Below are positions 27,725-38,553 of a stretch of DNA of 64,000 nt, piece after piece. Numbering within the stretch: the first letter of the stretch is position 1; each line of letters starts with the position of its first letter. Source of the DNA: Agarivorans aestuarii (GTDB lineage Bacteria > Pseudomonadota > Gammaproteobacteria > Enterobacterales > Celerinatantimonadaceae); contig NZ_AP023033.1 in assembly GCF_019670125.1 (NCBI RefSeq), forward strand, positions 2,159,001 through 2,223,000, in the 5' to 3' direction. The position numbers and the translations under genes were made by a program. The notes under the pieces were generated by a model that did no database searches, was not told the DNA's origin, and was given only the letters and a program-made list of their open reading frames with translations.

Positions 27725-28501
27725 ATGAAACTTAATATGATTACGGCTACTTCTGTAGCCGTTTTATTTTCAGCCCAAATCCACGCCGCTGCGCCAGTAG
27801 AAGAAGCGGGTGCAAGCTCCGCTAACACCGTTGCAAACAACTCTGTGGCTCTGTCTTCGAGTAATCTTACTATGGAGCAGCGCATAGAGCGTTTAGAACG
27901 TATGTTACAGGCGCGTAACCAGGTTCAATTAGACTTGCAAAACCAGGTTGAAGATATGTCGGATAGCATGTCGACAATGGTAGGGCAGTTAGAGCAAAGT
28001 AATTATCAGATAGAGCAGTTGATCGAGCGTCAGCGTGAAATTTACCAAGAGTTAGATCGTCGCTTTGCCCAACTGCAAGCTTCACCAATTACTGCTAAAG
28101 CCGCCACTGAGGCTGCTCCTGTGGCAGCAGGTGAAGACCAAGCCTACGATGCGGCTGTTGCATTAGTGATGCAAGATAAAGACTACGATGCAGCTATTCC
28201 TGCATTTCAAAGCTTCATCAAGGATTATCCAAAATCTAGTTACGCACCAAATGCGCATTATTGGCTAGGCCAGCTACAATATACTCGTGGACAGCGTGAT
28301 CAAGCGTCTGAGCAGTTTAATAAAGTTGTTAACGATTATCCCGATTCTAATAAGGTGGCTGAGTCATTGTTAAAATTAGGTATCATTGCCCAATTTCAAA
28401 ATAACAATGCTGAAGCAAAATCACTGTTTACTCGGGTAGTTAAAGAGCATCCAAACACTGCAGCTGCGGGTTTGGCGCAAACGCGTTTAGCTAAGTTGTA
28501 G
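27725..28501 (+). CDS. cpoB: Cell division coordinator CpoB (YbgF)
   Basis: Periplasmic TPR protein coordinating the Tol machine with peptidoglycan synthesis. The 258-residue protein has a signal peptide (to about residue 22, IHAAAPV), a coiled-coil trimerisation region (about residues 50-115) and tandem TPR units in the C-terminal half (DYDAAIPAFQSFIKDYP, ANAHYWLGQLQY-like, LLKLGIIAQ). Last gene of the tol-pal cluster, 25 bp after pal. Confidence 0.95.
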   Translation: MKLNMITATSVAVLFSAQIHAAAPVEEAGASSANTVANNSVALSSSNLTMEQRIERLERMLQARNQVQLDLQNQVEDMSDSMSTMVGQLEQSNYQIEQLIERQREIYQELDRRFAQLQASPITAKAATEAAPVAAGEDQAYDAAVALVMQDKDYDAAIPAFQSFIKDYPKSSYAPNAHYWLGQLQYTRGQRDQASEQFNKVVNDYPDSNKVAESLLKLGIIAQFQNNNAEAKSLFTRVVKEHPNTAAAGLAQTRLAKL

Positions 28502-28604
28502 TCTAAGTTTTAGCAAATAAAGTTCAGTAAATTCAAAATTCTGTACAAACAAGAAGCTGGTTGCTTATTTGCTGAACGCTTAGAAAAAAAGATTCAAATT
28601 ACTG

Positions 28605-28640
28605 TTGCACAACAGTCTTAAATCCGTATCATAGGCCGCC
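28605..28640 (+). promoter_or_regulatory. Candidate promoter of the tRNA-Lys array
   Basis: TTGCAC (28605-28610) and TATCAT (28627-28632) are separated by 16 bp and followed by a GC-rich discriminator (AGGCCGCCG), as is usual for stringently controlled stable-RNA promoters. It lies about 60 bp before the first tRNA. Confidence 0.5.
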
Positions 28641-28697
28641 GTTGAGTCAGGCCAATTACGCAAGAAAATTGAAGCGGATTTGACAGAAGTTCAGAGC

Positions 28698-28773
28698 GGG
28701 TTGTTAGCTCAGTTGGTAGAGCAGTTGACTTTTAATCAATTGGTCGAAGGTTCAAATCCTTCACAACCCACCA
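28698..28773 (+). tRNA. tRNA-Lys(UUU) copy 1
   Basis: A 76-nt cloverleaf with encoded CCA. The acceptor arms GGGTTGT/ACAACCC pair fully; the anticodon loop is CTTTTAA with UUU; the T arm carries GGTTCAAATCC. First of six copies, at the place where E. coli has its lysT-lysQ cluster between cpoB and nadA. Confidence 0.97.
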
Positions 28774-28802
28774 CTTTGATACTTCGCTGTAATAGAATTT
28801 AT

Positions 28803-28878
28803 GGGTTGTTAGCTCAGTTGGTAGAGCAGTTGACTTTTAATCAATTGGTCGAAGGTTCAAATCCTTCACAACCCACCA
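28803..28878 (+). tRNA. tRNA-Lys(UUU) copy 2
   Basis: Identical to copy 1 over 76 nt including CCA. The spacer from copy 1 is 29 nt and unrelated in sequence. Confidence 0.97.
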
Positions 28879-28897
28879 CTTCTATTACCACTTTAGT

Positions 28898-28973
28898 GGG
28901 TCGTTAGCTCAGTTGGTAGAGCAGTTGACTTTTAATCAATTGGTCGAAGGTTCAAATCCTTCACGACCCACCA
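28898..28973 (+). tRNA. tRNA-Lys(UUU) copy 3, acceptor-stem variant
   Basis: Same as the other copies except that the acceptor stem is GGGTCGT/ACGACCC: a U-A pair is replaced by C-G at the fifth pair. Both changes are compensatory. The variant stem is the one I recall for E. coli tRNA-Lys. Spacer from copy 2 is 19 nt. Confidence 0.97.
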
Positions 28974-28990
28974 CTATTTTGAAATGTTAT

Positions 28991-29066
28991 GGGTTGTTAG
29001 CTCAGTTGGTAGAGCAGTTGACTTTTAATCAATTGGTCGAAGGTTCAAATCCTTCACAACCCACCA
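28991..29066 (+). tRNA. tRNA-Lys(UUU) copy 4
   Basis: Identical to copy 1 over the full 76 nt including CCA; it reverts to the U-A acceptor pair after the variant copy 3. Confidence 0.97.
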
Positions 29067-29099
29067 CTTCTTCGTTTCAAAATAAGCATTAACAGTAAT

Positions 29100-29175
29100 G
29101 GGTTGTTAGCTCAGTTGGTAGAGCAGTTGACTTTTAATCAATTGGTCGAAGGTTCAAATCCTTCACAACCCACCA
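29100..29175 (+). tRNA. tRNA-Lys(UUU) copy 5
   Basis: Identical to copy 1, 76 nt with encoded CCA; spacer of 33 nt from copy 4. Confidence 0.97.
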
Positions 29176-29201
29176 CTGCTGTTGTTGCGAATCTTATCTA
29201 C

Positions 29202-29277
29202 GGGTTGTTAGCTCAGTTGGTAGAGCAGTTGACTTTTAATCAATTGGTCGAAGGTTCAAATCCTTCACAACCCACCA
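29202..29277 (+). tRNA. tRNA-Lys(UUU) copy 6
   Basis: Identical to copy 1, last of the array. No clear Rho-independent terminator follows; the nadA promoter region begins about 70 bp downstream. Confidence 0.97.
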
Positions 29278-29386
29278 TTTTCTGTTGTTGTTCGCTAATA
29301 TCTCATCTAATTCTTTAGTCCAATAGCTGCCATTAGCCTACATCGCAGTGTATAATACTCGAACTATTTTTATCTCAGATGTAGTT

Positions 29387-30445
29387 ATGCAACAGCTCGA
29401 ATATTTTAACGAATCAATTTACCCATTTCCTCCTAAGCCTGCTCCACTTGATGCTAAGCAGCGCGCGGTGCATAAAGAGCGCATTAAGCAGTTGCTAATA
29501 GAGCAGGACGCGGTGTTGGTTGCTCATTATTATACTGATCCTGAGATCCAAGCTCTGGCAGAAGAGACAGGAGGCTGTGTAGCCGATTCTTTAGAAATGG
29601 CTCGCTTTGGTAATAACCATCCTGCTAAGACTCTGCTAGTAGCTGGTGTGCGCTTTATGGGCGAAACCGCTAAGATCTTAACCCCAGAAAAAAAGGTCAT
29701 TATGCCTACACTGGAAGCGACCTGTTCGCTAGACCTAGGCTGTCCTGAAAAAGAGTTTTCTGAGTTTTGTGATGCTCACCCTGACCACACTGTTGTGGTT
29801 TATGCCAACACTTCAGCAGCAGTTAAAGCCAGAGCTGACTGGGTGGTAACCTCGAGCATTGCGGTAGATGTGGTAGAGCATTTAGATGCCGAAGGTCATA
29901 AAATAATCTGGGCTCCAGATAAGCACCTAGGTGGTTATGTGGCGAAACAAACTGGTGCCGATATGTTGTTGTGGCAGGGGGCTTGTATTGTTCACGATGA
30001 GTTTAAATCCAAGGCCTTGCAGCAACTTAAACAACAATATCCAGACGCTGCTGTACTGGTTCACCCTGAGTCACCAGAAAGCGTTGTGGCGATGGCTGAT
30101 GCGGTGGGTTCAACTAGCCAACTAATTGCTTCAGCGCAAAGCCTACCGCATAAAAAGCTAATTGTTGCAACCGACAAAGGCATCTTCTATAAGATGCAGC
30201 AAGCTTGCCCGGATAAAGAAATGATTGAAGCACCTACCGGTGGCAATGGCGCTACCTGTCGTTCATGTGCCCATTGCCCGTGGATGGCGATGAATGGTCT
30301 AAAGGCTATTGAAGAAGCTTTGGTTGATGCCAGTGGTAAAGAAGTATTTGTAGATGAGGCGCTAGTAGATAAAGCGCTAATACCGCTAAATCGTATGCTT
30401 GGTTTTGCCAAGAATAACAAGATAAAGGTTAAAGGCAACGCATAA
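29387..30445 (+). CDS. nadA: Quinolinate synthase
   Basis: NadA condenses iminoaspartate with dihydroxyacetone phosphate to quinolinate in de novo NAD synthesis and carries a [4Fe-4S] cluster. The 352-residue protein closely follows E. coli Nad[28 protein letters not shown], the first ligand Cys in TCSLDLGC, another in [10 protein letters not shown], and the C-terminal [18 protein letters not shown] 29387 matches the family N terminus; the upstream extension to 29348 overlaps a TATAAT at 29351-29356. The location after cpoB and tRNA-Lys genes is the same as in E. coli. Confidence 0.97.
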   Translation: MQQLEYFNESIYPFPPKPAPLDAKQRAVHKERIKQLLIEQDAVLVAHYYTDPEIQALAEETGGCVADSLEMARFGNNHPAKTLLVAGVRFMGETAKILTPEKKVIMPTLEATCSLDLGCPEKEFSEFCDAHPDHTVVVYANTSAAVKARADWVVTSSIAVDVVEHLDAEGHKIIWAPDKHLGGYVAKQTGADMLLWQGACIVHDEFKSKALQQLKQQYPDAAVLVHPESPESVVAMADAVGSTSQLIASAQSLPHKKLIVATDKGIFYKMQQACPDKEMIEAPTGGNGATCRSCAHCPWMAMNGLKAIEEALVDASGKEVFVDEALVDKALIPLNRMLGFAKNNKIKVKGNA

Positions 30446-30464
30446 GCTTTGTCACTATTACTAA

Positions 30465-30490
30465 AGCCAGCACTTGTTGCTGGTTTTTTT
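30465..30490 (+). terminator. Terminator after nadA
   Basis: CCAGCA at 30467-30472 pairs with TGCTGG at 30478-30483, followed by seven T. Confidence 0.85.
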
Positions 30491-30552
30491 GTGTCTGACA
30501 GATACCCATATAAAAATATCTATTAATGTTTTTATCATCAATAATGGTTTGC

Positions 30553-30558
30553 TATAAT
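30553..30558 (+). promoter_or_regulatory. Likely -10 element of guaC
   Basis: A perfect TATAAT lies 38 bp upstream of the guaC ATG; the -35 is weak (TTTATC at 30531-30536, 16-bp spacer). Confidence 0.45.
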
Positions 30559-30595
30559 CTTTGGGTTTTGTGCCTAATAACTAGCAGAGAAGTAG

Positions 30596-31645
30596 ATGAG
30601 AGTTGAAACAGATATAAAGCTGGGTTTTAAAGACGTTTTAATCAAACCCAAGCGCTCTACCTTAAAGAGCCGTTCTCAGGTTGTACTAGATCGGAAGTTT
30701 ACCTTTAAACACACAGGCAGTCAATGGGAAGGTGTGCCTGTTATTGCGGCTAACATGGATACCGTAGGGACTTTCGGTTTAGCCAAAGCCTTAGCCGAAC
30801 ATCGAATGATGACTGCAGTTCATAAGCATTACACCATTGAGCAATGGGCGCAGTTTTTAGCCAGCATGTCTGCTGATAAGATTAAATACTTGATGGTAAG
30901 TTGCGGCACGTCGGATGCGGATTTTGAGAAAACCAAACAAATCTTGGCATTAAATAGTAATTTGCAATTTATATGTGTTGATGTTGCTAATGGATACTCA
31001 GAGCACTTTGTTGGTTATGTACGCAAGATGCGTGATACTTTTACCGATAAGGTTATCGTAGCGGGTAACGTTGTAACTGGTGAAATGGTTGAAGAACTTA
31101 TTCTAAGCGGTGCTGACATTGTTAAAGTAGGCATTGGTCCAGGCAGTGTATGTACTACACGTGTGAAAACGGGTGTTGGTTACCCACAACTTTCTGCGAT
31201 TATTGAGTGTGCCGATGCTGCTCATGGCCTTGGTGGTCAAATTGTTGGTGACGGTGGCTGTACTCAAGCTGGCGACGTAGCCAAAGCGTTTGGTGGCGGT
31301 GCTGATTTCGTTATGCTGGGCGGAATGTTAGCTGCTCACGAAGAAAATGGCGGTGAAGTTGTAGAAGAAAATGGCAGTAAATTCATGAAGTTTTACGGCA
31401 TGAGTTCACAAACGGCTATGGACAAACACACTGGCGGTGTTGCGGAATACCGTGCGTCGGAAGGTAAAACAGTATTGCTGCCGTATAAAGGCAGCGTACA
31501 ACTTACCGTTCAAGATATTCTTGGCGGCGTTCGTTCTGCATGTACTTATGTAGGAGCGTCTGAGCTTAAAGAGCTGACTAAGCGCACTACCTTTATCCGT
31601 GTGCAAGAGCAAGAAAACCAAGTGTTTGGCATTACTAAAGTGTAG
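30596..31645 (+). CDS. guaC: GMP reductase
   Basis: GuaC converts GMP to IMP with NADPH, releasing ammonia, in purine salvage. The 349-residue protein has the IMPDH/GMPR barrel: [15 protein letters not shown] at the N terminus, [19 protein letters not shown], and the signature [14 protein letters not shown] with the catalytic Cys, then [24 protein letters not shown]. There are no CBS domains, which separates it from IMP dehydrogenase. It is a single-gene unit with terminators on both sides. Confidence 0.95.
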   Translation: MRVETDIKLGFKDVLIKPKRSTLKSRSQVVLDRKFTFKHTGSQWEGVPVIAANMDTVGTFGLAKALAEHRMMTAVHKHYTIEQWAQFLASMSADKIKYLMVSCGTSDADFEKTKQILALNSNLQFICVDVANGYSEHFVGYVRKMRDTFTDKVIVAGNVVTGEMVEELILSGADIVKVGIGPGSVCTTRVKTGVGYPQLSAIIECADAAHGLGGQIVGDGGCTQAGDVAKAFGGGADFVMLGGMLAAHEENGGEVVEENGSKFMKFYGMSSQTAMDKHTGGVAEYRASEGKTVLLPYKGSVQLTVQDILGGVRSACTYVGASELKELTKRTTFIRVQEQENQVFGITKV

Positions 31646-31666
31646 TTCTTAAACGCTGAAAAATTT

Positions 31667-31698
31667 AAAGCCCTAGGTGTAATGCTTAGGGCTTTTTT
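31667..31698. terminator. Terminator between convergent guaC and yeaD
   Basis: AGCCCTA at 31669-31675 pairs with TAGGGCT at 31687-31693, followed by a T run; it serves guaC and lies just before the yeaD stop codon. Confidence 0.8.
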
Positions 31699-31699
31699 G

Positions 31700-32548
31700 T
31701 TAAGTAATGGTTTGCTGTAAGCAATGAGAATGGCTGGGAGCCAGACGGATAGGCGATTGAGTAATGGCCGTTTCTACACAAATAAACTGGCGGTAGTCGC
31801 TAACATCATCCATTTGATTGGCTAACTGTTCACCTGGGTTCCAAACAACTACGCTGTCATTACCGCTGTGATGAATGTTTAAGGAATGTTCACCATTAGA
31901 GATCAAGTTGCTATTTGCTGACTGTAAATAAATACGATCCGTTTCTTCACTAAGCTTAAAACCATCAGATTCTGTCGAAACTTTTTGGCTTAAAGCATCA
32001 AAATATTGGGTTCCAAGTGATCCGATGTGTAGTTTTTTTACATCTGTAATGAAATAACTGTGCAAGGCACCAGTAAATTCAAAATCGTGTTGGCTGTTAT
32101 TTTGGGTGTCTAAATCTATACAAAGTTCGTTCGTAAAGTTAAACAAGCAAGTCAATATAATGCCTGGAACAGAGCTGTGGTTTAGGCTTAAACGAACGGA
32201 GCAGTTATCTTCGCTGGTATTAATTTCATCTAAAGACCAAAGGCTGGTTCTGGCAAAACCGTGCTTAGGAAGGCTTTCATCGCCTAGATTGCCAAAGCGA
32301 GGCCAACAGATGGGAACTCCGCCTCTAATAGCTTTTCCTAACGTAAACTGACTATCATCACTTAACCAAAGCGTTTCTTTACCTGGGTTGGGGCGGTAGG
32401 AAACAAGATGAGCGCCTTGCTGGGCGATGAGTGCTTTCGCTTTGGGGTGATCAATCCAATAAAATACCATGCCTTCGGCATTGCTAACTTCAAACACTGC
32501 GTTATCTATTTGCTTAACAACTTTAAGCTTCAGCTTTTCTAAGATCAT
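31700..32548 (-). CDS. yeaD: D-hexose-6-phosphate mutarotase, YeaD family
   Basis: Interconverts anomers of glucose-6-phosphate and related sugars (aldose 1-epimerase superfamily), cytosolic. The 282-residue protein has the family's early GAHLVSYRP and LWLSDDSQF, then the conserved GKAIRGGVPICWPRFG and KHGFARTS with the active-site His, and a C-terminal acidic catalytic region. It follows gapA on the same strand, as in E. coli, but a terminator-like hairpin separates the two. Confidence 0.92.
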   Translation of the reverse strand: MILEKLKLKVVKQIDNAVFEVSNAEGMVFYWIDHPKAKALIAQQGAHLVSYRPNPGKETLWLSDDSQFTLGKAIRGGVPICWPRFGNLGDESLPKHGFARTSLWSLDEINTSEDNCSVRLSLNHSSVPGIILTCLFNFTNELCIDLDTQNNSQHDFEFTGALHSYFITDVKKLHIGSLGTQYFDALSQKVSTESDGFKLSEETDRIYLQSANSNLISNGEHSLNIHHSGNDSVVVWNPGEQLANQMDDVSDYRQFICVETAITQSPIRLAPSHSHCLQQTIT

Positions 32549-32561
32549 GATTTTTACCTAT

Positions 32562-32588
32562 AAAAAAAGCGACCCTAAGGTCGCTTTA
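32562..32588 (-). terminator. Terminator downstream of gapA
   Basis: AAAGCGACC at 32566-32574 pairs with GGTCGCTTT at 32579-32587; on the minus strand it ends in a long U run. Read-through may supply yeaD. Confidence 0.8.
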
Positions 32589-32613
32589 TTATTCTAGCTA
32601 GTAGCTACATATC

Positions 32614-33925
<1,312 letters not shown>

Positions 33926-36124
33926 ATGTCAGATCAAATCATTGAACAGTTGGTAAAGCTTCGCGGCATTGAAACCAGCTACGTAGATGCTTGGGGAAGT
34001 CCGGCGCAAGTCGTACCTGAAAGCAAATCGAAACTGTTAAGAGCGTTAGGTTACCCTGTAGACGATGCAGAGCAACTAGCACAACGCTATGAAGAAGATG
34101 TACTAAATTACTGGCAAAAAGTTATGCCAGTAGTAAAAGTAGTACGTGTAGCTTCTGAATATCCATTAGAGATCCGTGTTCCTATCGAGTTAGCTAATAA
34201 AGCATTTACTTGGAAGTTAAAAACAGAGCAGGGTGAAGAATTCAAAGGGCAGATTACTCCAGTAGATGGCGAGTTAATCGAAGCCCACGCTATTAATGAT
34301 GTTGAGTACCAAGCTTACATTGTTAACTTATGCTTAGAGTTACCTATCGGTTACCATAGCTTGAGCATCTCTCTTAAAGGCGGCCGCAAAGTATTAGCAG
34401 AAACGCGCTACATTGTTGCTCCTCAAGCTGCTTATATTCAGCCAAAAATTGCTAACGGCAAAAAAGTATGGGGCCCAAGTGTACAGTTATACTGCCTACG
34501 TACAGAAACTAACTGGGGTATCGGCGACTTCTCAGACTTACAGGTACTAGTTAAAAACATTGCCGAGCGCGGTGGTGATTTTGTAGGTCTAAACCCGATT
34601 CACTCTCTATACCCAGCTAACCCAGAAGCGGCTAGCCCCTACAGCCCGTCTTCACGTCGTTGGTTGAACATTGTTTACATAGATGTTGAAGCTATCACAG
34701 AGTTTGCTAACTCAGACGCTGCAGCTTTAGTGGCTAGCGGTGCTTTCCAAAACCGCTTGGAACAGTTACGCAGCAGTGAGTGGGTAGACTACACCGGTGT
34801 AACGGAAGCAAAACTTGAAGCACTTAAACTTGTATTCAAGCAGTTCCAAACTATTCAGAAAGGTCGCACTAAACGCGCCAACGCTTTCCGCAGCTTTATT
34901 AAAGAGGGCGGTGAAAGCTTACAAGCTCAAGCAACTTACGATGCGCTACAAGCTCACTTGTACGATAGCATTGGTAATGCTTGGGGTTGGCCAGCATGGC
35001 CTGACGAGTACAAAGAGTACCACCTACCAGCGGTTGCTGAGTGGGTAAAAGCTAACCAAGACGCTGTAGATTTCTACTTATGGTTACAGTGGATTGCCGA
35101 CGAGCAACTAGCAGCAGTAGATGCAGTAGCCAAAGAATCTGGTATGGCAATGGGCTTATACCGCGATTTAGCAGTAGGTGTGAGCGAAGGCAGCGTTGAG
35201 ATTTGGGCAAATGGTGATTTGTATTCTCTTGATGCAAGTGTTGGTGCTCCGCCAGATATTCTAGGTCCACTTGGTCAGAAGTGGGGCTTGCCTCCAATGG
35301 ACCCTGCAGTGCTAGAAGAGCAACAATACCAACCAATGGTTGATTTGTTCCGTTCTAACATGCGCTCATGTGGTTCTTTACGTATCGACCACGCAATGGC
35401 GCTATTGCGCTTATGGCTAGTGCCGGTTGAAGATTCTGCTGATAAAGGTGCTTACCTTTACTACCCAATTCAAGATCTGCTAGGCATTTTGGTGCTAGAA
35501 AGTCACCGTAACCAATGTTTAATTATTGGCGAAGACTTGGGTACTGTACCTGACGGCATCTTTGAAGTTCTTCAAGAAAACGGTGTTCACTCTTACCGTA
35601 TTTTCTTCTTTGAACAAGCTGAAGATGGTGGCTTTATCTCACCAGCGCATTACCCAGAGCAAGCAATGTCTGCGGTAACCACTCACGATATGCCAACCTT
35701 ACGCGGTTTCTGGCATTGTGATGATTTAGCGCTAGGTCGCGAGTTAGGCATTTATCCAGACGAAGAAGTGCTGCAAAGCCTTTACCAAGATCGTCATGAG
35801 AACAAGCAGAAGCTGCTAGATACCTTGCACGGTCACCAAAGTATCCCAGAATACATCTCTCGCGATGTAAACTGGGTAGGAATGGATAAAGGCCTTAATT
35901 ACGGTATTCAAGTTCACATGGCAAAAGGTAGCTGTAACTTGTTATCTGTTCAGTTAGAAGACTGGATGGAAATGGACAAGCCAGTTAATGTACCTGGTAC
36001 GTCAAGCGAATATCCAAACTGGCGTCGTAAGTTAACTTGGAACTTAAGTGACTTGTTTAACAACCATGACGTACAGCATTTAATGCACTCACTAACTGAT
36101 GCTCGCAACAAAGTAAGCAAGTAA
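33926..36124 (+). CDS. malQ: 4-alpha-glucanotransferase (amylomaltase)
   Basis: MalQ transfers 1,4-glucan segments between maltodextrins and releases glucose; GH77. The 732-residue protein has an N-terminal accessory domain (about 1-150) and a TIM barrel: NPIHSLYPANPEAASPYSPSSRRW, the nucleophile Asp in RIDHAMALLRLW, the acid Glu in IIGEDLGTVP, and TTHDMPTLRGFW. E. coli MalQ is 694 residues. It heads a run with glgB and glgX, but a strong terminator follows it, so glgB probably has its own promoter. No malP, malT or glgP is visible here. Confidence 0.95.
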   Translation: MSDQIIEQLVKLRGIETSYVDAWGSPAQVVPESKSKLLRALGYPVDDAEQLAQRYEEDVLNYWQKVMPVVKVVRVASEYPLEIRVPIELANKAFTWKLKTEQGEEFKGQITPVDGELIEAHAINDVEYQAYIVNLCLELPIGYHSLSISLKGGRKVLAETRYIVAPQAAYIQPKIANGKKVWGPSVQLYCLRTETNWGIGDFSDLQVLVKNIAERGGDFVGLNPIHSLYPANPEAASPYSPSSRRWLNIVYIDVEAITEFANSDAAALVASGAFQNRLEQLRSSEWVDYTGVTEAKLEALKLVFKQFQTIQKGRTKRANAFRSFIKEGGESLQAQATYDALQAHLYDSIGNAWGWPAWPDEYKEYHLPAVAEWVKANQDAVDFYLWLQWIADEQLAAVDAVAKESGMAMGLYRDLAVGVSEGSVEIWANGDLYSLDASVGAPPDILGPLGQKWGLPPMDPAVLEEQQYQPMVDLFRSNMRSCGSLRIDHAMALLRLWLVPVEDSADKGAYLYYPIQDLLGILVLESHRNQCLIIGEDLGTVPDGIFEVLQENGVHSYRIFFFEQAEDGGFISPAHYPEQAMSAVTTHDMPTLRGFWHCDDLALGRELGIYPDEEVLQSLYQDRHENKQKLLDTLHGHQSIPEYISRDVNWVGMDKGLNYGIQVHMAKGSCNLLSVQLEDWMEMDKPVNVPGTSSEYPNWRRKLTWNLSDLFNNHDVQHLMHSLTDARNKVSK

Positions 36125-36143
36125 ATTTGATGCATTTATAAAC

Positions 36144-36170
36144 AAGCGCTCTTCGGAGCGCTTTTTTTTG
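36144..36170 (+). terminator. Terminator after malQ
   Basis: AGCGCTC at 36145-36151 pairs with GAGCGCT at 36156-36162 around a stable TTCG tetraloop, followed by a run of T. Confidence 0.9.
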
Positions 36171-36293
36171 CCTATGAAAATGTTTTCTATCTCACTTTAC
36201 TACTGATTAATTGAGAAAAGCTCGAAGAGTTGCGCTAACCTAAGCATTAATGACCAAATCCCCTTATTCTCAGGACGTTAAGGTAAGTAAATA

Positions 36294-38504
36294 ATGAAAC
36301 AATCTTTGTCTTCTCAGGTTTCTAAATTAGTTCAACAATTGTCCAGCGTGCGTTTAGGTGAACCATTTAATGCTCTAGGTTTAAACGCAAAAGCCAAAGG
36401 TAAAGGCTTAGTGTTAAGGGCTTGGCAACCTGATGCAAAAGCGATAACTGTGATGTCGCTAAATGGCGAAGTTTTGGGAACAATGGGCCAGTTATCTCCG
36501 CAAGGTCTTTTCGAATTAGAGTTTGATGCTGAAGAACATTTCTCTTACCAGTTAGAAGTTGAATACGCCGACAGCAAACTAACAGTAATAGACCCTTATC
36601 AGTTTACCGATGTAGCTTACGATGGCTTAGCCACTATGACTCACGCGCCGCAAAACCTTTATCAGGTATTAGGTGCGCAGGTTAAATCCATAGAAGTGGA
36701 TGGTGTACAAGTAAAGGGTGTGCGCTTTGGCGTATATGCTCCTAGTGCATCAAGTGTGAGTTTAATTGGTGATTTTAACCATTGGGATGGTCGACGCCTG
36801 CCGATGCAGCGTTCTTTGGATGGTCATTGGGTATTATTTGTACCGGGCTTAGATTCGGGCACAAAGTACAAGTATGAGTTAAAAGATCGTCACGGTCATT
36901 CCTTACCACATAAAACTGACCCAGTAGGCTTTAGTTCAGAACAATACCCATCTTTTGCCTCAGTGGTTTGGGATCATGACCAATACCACTGGAACGACGA
37001 AGAGTGGATACGCTCGCAGAATAACGATAAACGTCATCAACCAATGAGCGTTTATGAAGTGCACTTAGGTTCTTGGCGTCGCAAGATTGAAGACACTGGG
37101 AATAACTACCTAAGCTACCGTGAGTTAGCGGTTGAGTTAGTGCAATATGTAAAAGAAATGGGCTATACCCATATAGAAGTATTACCAGTTTCAGAGTTCC
37201 CATTTGATGGTTCTTGGGGTTACCAGCCTATCGGTTTGTTCGCGCCTACTAGCAGATTTGGTAATCCTGATGATTTCAAATTCTTAGTCGATCAATGTCA
37301 CCAGAATGGCATAGGCGTTATTGTTGATTGGGTTCCTGCCCACTTCCCAAGTGACTCTCATGGTTTGGCACAATTCGACGGTACTCATTTATACGAGTAT
37401 GAAGATCCGCGCCGTGGTTGGCACAACGATTGGAATTCATACATCTATGACTTTGGCCGCGATAATGTACGCCAATTCTTAGTTGCCAGTGCGTTAATCT
37501 GGTTAGACAAATTCCACGTTGATGGTTTGCGTGTAGATGCTGTTGCTTCAATGCTCTACTGGGATTACTCACGAGAAGAAGGTGAGTGGGTACCAAACGT
37601 AGATGGTGGAAATCATAACTACGAAGCCATTAGTTTACTTAAGTGGTTTAACGAAGAAGTGTATAGACAATATCCTCATGCTATGACCATTGCTGAAGAA
37701 TCTACGGCATTTGCTGGAGTTTCTCGCCCAACCTTTACTGGCGGCTTAGGTTTTGGTTTTAAGTGGAATATGGGATGGATGCATGACTCATTAGACTATA
37801 TGCAAAAAGACCCAGCGTTTAGAAAGTACCACCATAACGAAATTACCTTTGCCATGGTTTATAACTATGACGAGAATTTCGTTTTGCCTATCTCTCATGA
37901 TGAAGTTGTTCACGGAAAAGGTTCGTTACTAGGGAAAATGCCAGGTGATGAATGGCAACAAGCCGCTAACTTGCGCGCTTACACCGCATTTATGTACGCG
38001 CACCCAGGCAAAAAACTTAACTTTATGGGGAATGAGATAGCCCAGGCGAGTGAGTGGAATCATGACTCAAGCCTTGAGTGGAACGTATTGGAGTTTCCAA
38101 AACACAAAGGGCAGCAGGAGTTAGTTAAACAACTAAACAAAGTGTATCGCGAGCACCCAGCAATGTTTGAAGGTGATTATGATACTCAAGGTTTCGAGTG
38201 GATTGATCACGACGACTGGGAAAAAAGCGTGTTGGTATTTCAGCGTAACGCTTTAAATAGTCAACAAAAAGTGATTGTAGTGAGTAACTTTACCCCAGTT
38301 CCTCGTAACAATTATCGTTTGGCAGTACCAGAGCAAGGTCGTTACCGAATCATTTTGAACTCAGATTCAGAAATGTACTGGGGCGGTAACTACGATGCTG
38401 GTATTGAATTTCAATCTGAGGCTATTGCTAGCCACGGACGCGAAAATTCTGTGATTTTAAACTTGCCACCGCTATCAACATTGTATTTAATCAAAGTAGA
38501 TTAA
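36294..38504 (+). CDS. glgB: 1,4-alpha-glucan branching enzyme
   Basis: GlgB forms alpha-1,6 branches in glycogen; GH13. The 736-residue protein has N-terminal carbohydrate-binding and Ig-like modules (about 1-225; LIGDFNHWDGRRLPM), then the barrel: VLPVSEFPFDGSWGYQ, the nucleophile Asp in DGLRVDAVASMLYWDYS, the acid Glu in IAEESTAFAGVSRP, and SHDEVVHGKGSL. Length matches E. coli GlgB (728). It sits 49 bp upstream of glgX. The synthesis genes glgC and glgA are not in the window. Confidence 0.97.
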   Translation: MKQSLSSQVSKLVQQLSSVRLGEPFNALGLNAKAKGKGLVLRAWQPDAKAITVMSLNGEVLGTMGQLSPQGLFELEFDAEEHFSYQLEVEYADSKLTVIDPYQFTDVAYDGLATMTHAPQNLYQVLGAQVKSIEVDGVQVKGVRFGVYAPSASSVSLIGDFNHWDGRRLPMQRSLDGHWVLFVPGLDSGTKYKYELKDRHGHSLPHKTDPVGFSSEQYPSFASVVWDHDQYHWNDEEWIRSQNNDKRHQPMSVYEVHLGSWRRKIEDTGNNYLSYRELAVELVQYVKEMGYTHIEVLPVSEFPFDGSWGYQPIGLFAPTSRFGNPDDFKFLVDQCHQNGIGVIVDWVPAHFPSDSHGLAQFDGTHLYEYEDPRRGWHNDWNSYIYDFGRDNVRQFLVASALIWLDKFHVDGLRVDAVASMLYWDYSREEGEWVPNVDGGNHNYEAISLLKWFNEEVYRQYPHAMTIAEESTAFAGVSRPTFTGGLGFGFKWNMGWMHDSLDYMQKDPAFRKYHHNEITFAMVYNYDENFVLPISHDEVVHGKGSLLGKMPGDEWQQAANLRAYTAFMYAHPGKKLNFMGNEIAQASEWNHDSSLEWNVLEFPKHKGQQELVKQLNKVYREHPAMFEGDYDTQGFEWIDHDDWEKSVLVFQRNALNSQQKVIVVSNFTPVPRNNYRLAVPEQGRYRIILNSDSEMYWGGNYDAGIEFQSEAIASHGRENSVILNLPPLSTLYLIKVD

Positions 38505-38517
38505 ATACATTGTTTAT

Positions 38518-38541
38518 AACCCCTCGCTGGAGCGAGGGGTT
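38518..38541 (+). promoter_or_regulatory. Stable intercistronic hairpin between glgB and glgX
   Basis: AACCCCTCGC (38518-38527) pairs perfectly with GCGAGGGGTT (38532-38541) around TGGA. No T run follows, and the glgX ribosome-binding site (AAGG, 38545-38548) starts four bases after the stem. It may slow 3' decay of glgB mRNA or reduce glgX translation. Confidence 0.55.
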
Positions 38542-38553
38542 AATAAGGTTTGC

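Noticed and set aside
28680-29318. Open frames of about 70 codons repeating LLAQLVEQLTFNQLVEGSNPSQPT-like segments
   Set aside because: They are translations through the tRNA-Lys genes; the repeats come from the tRNA sequences, not from a protein.
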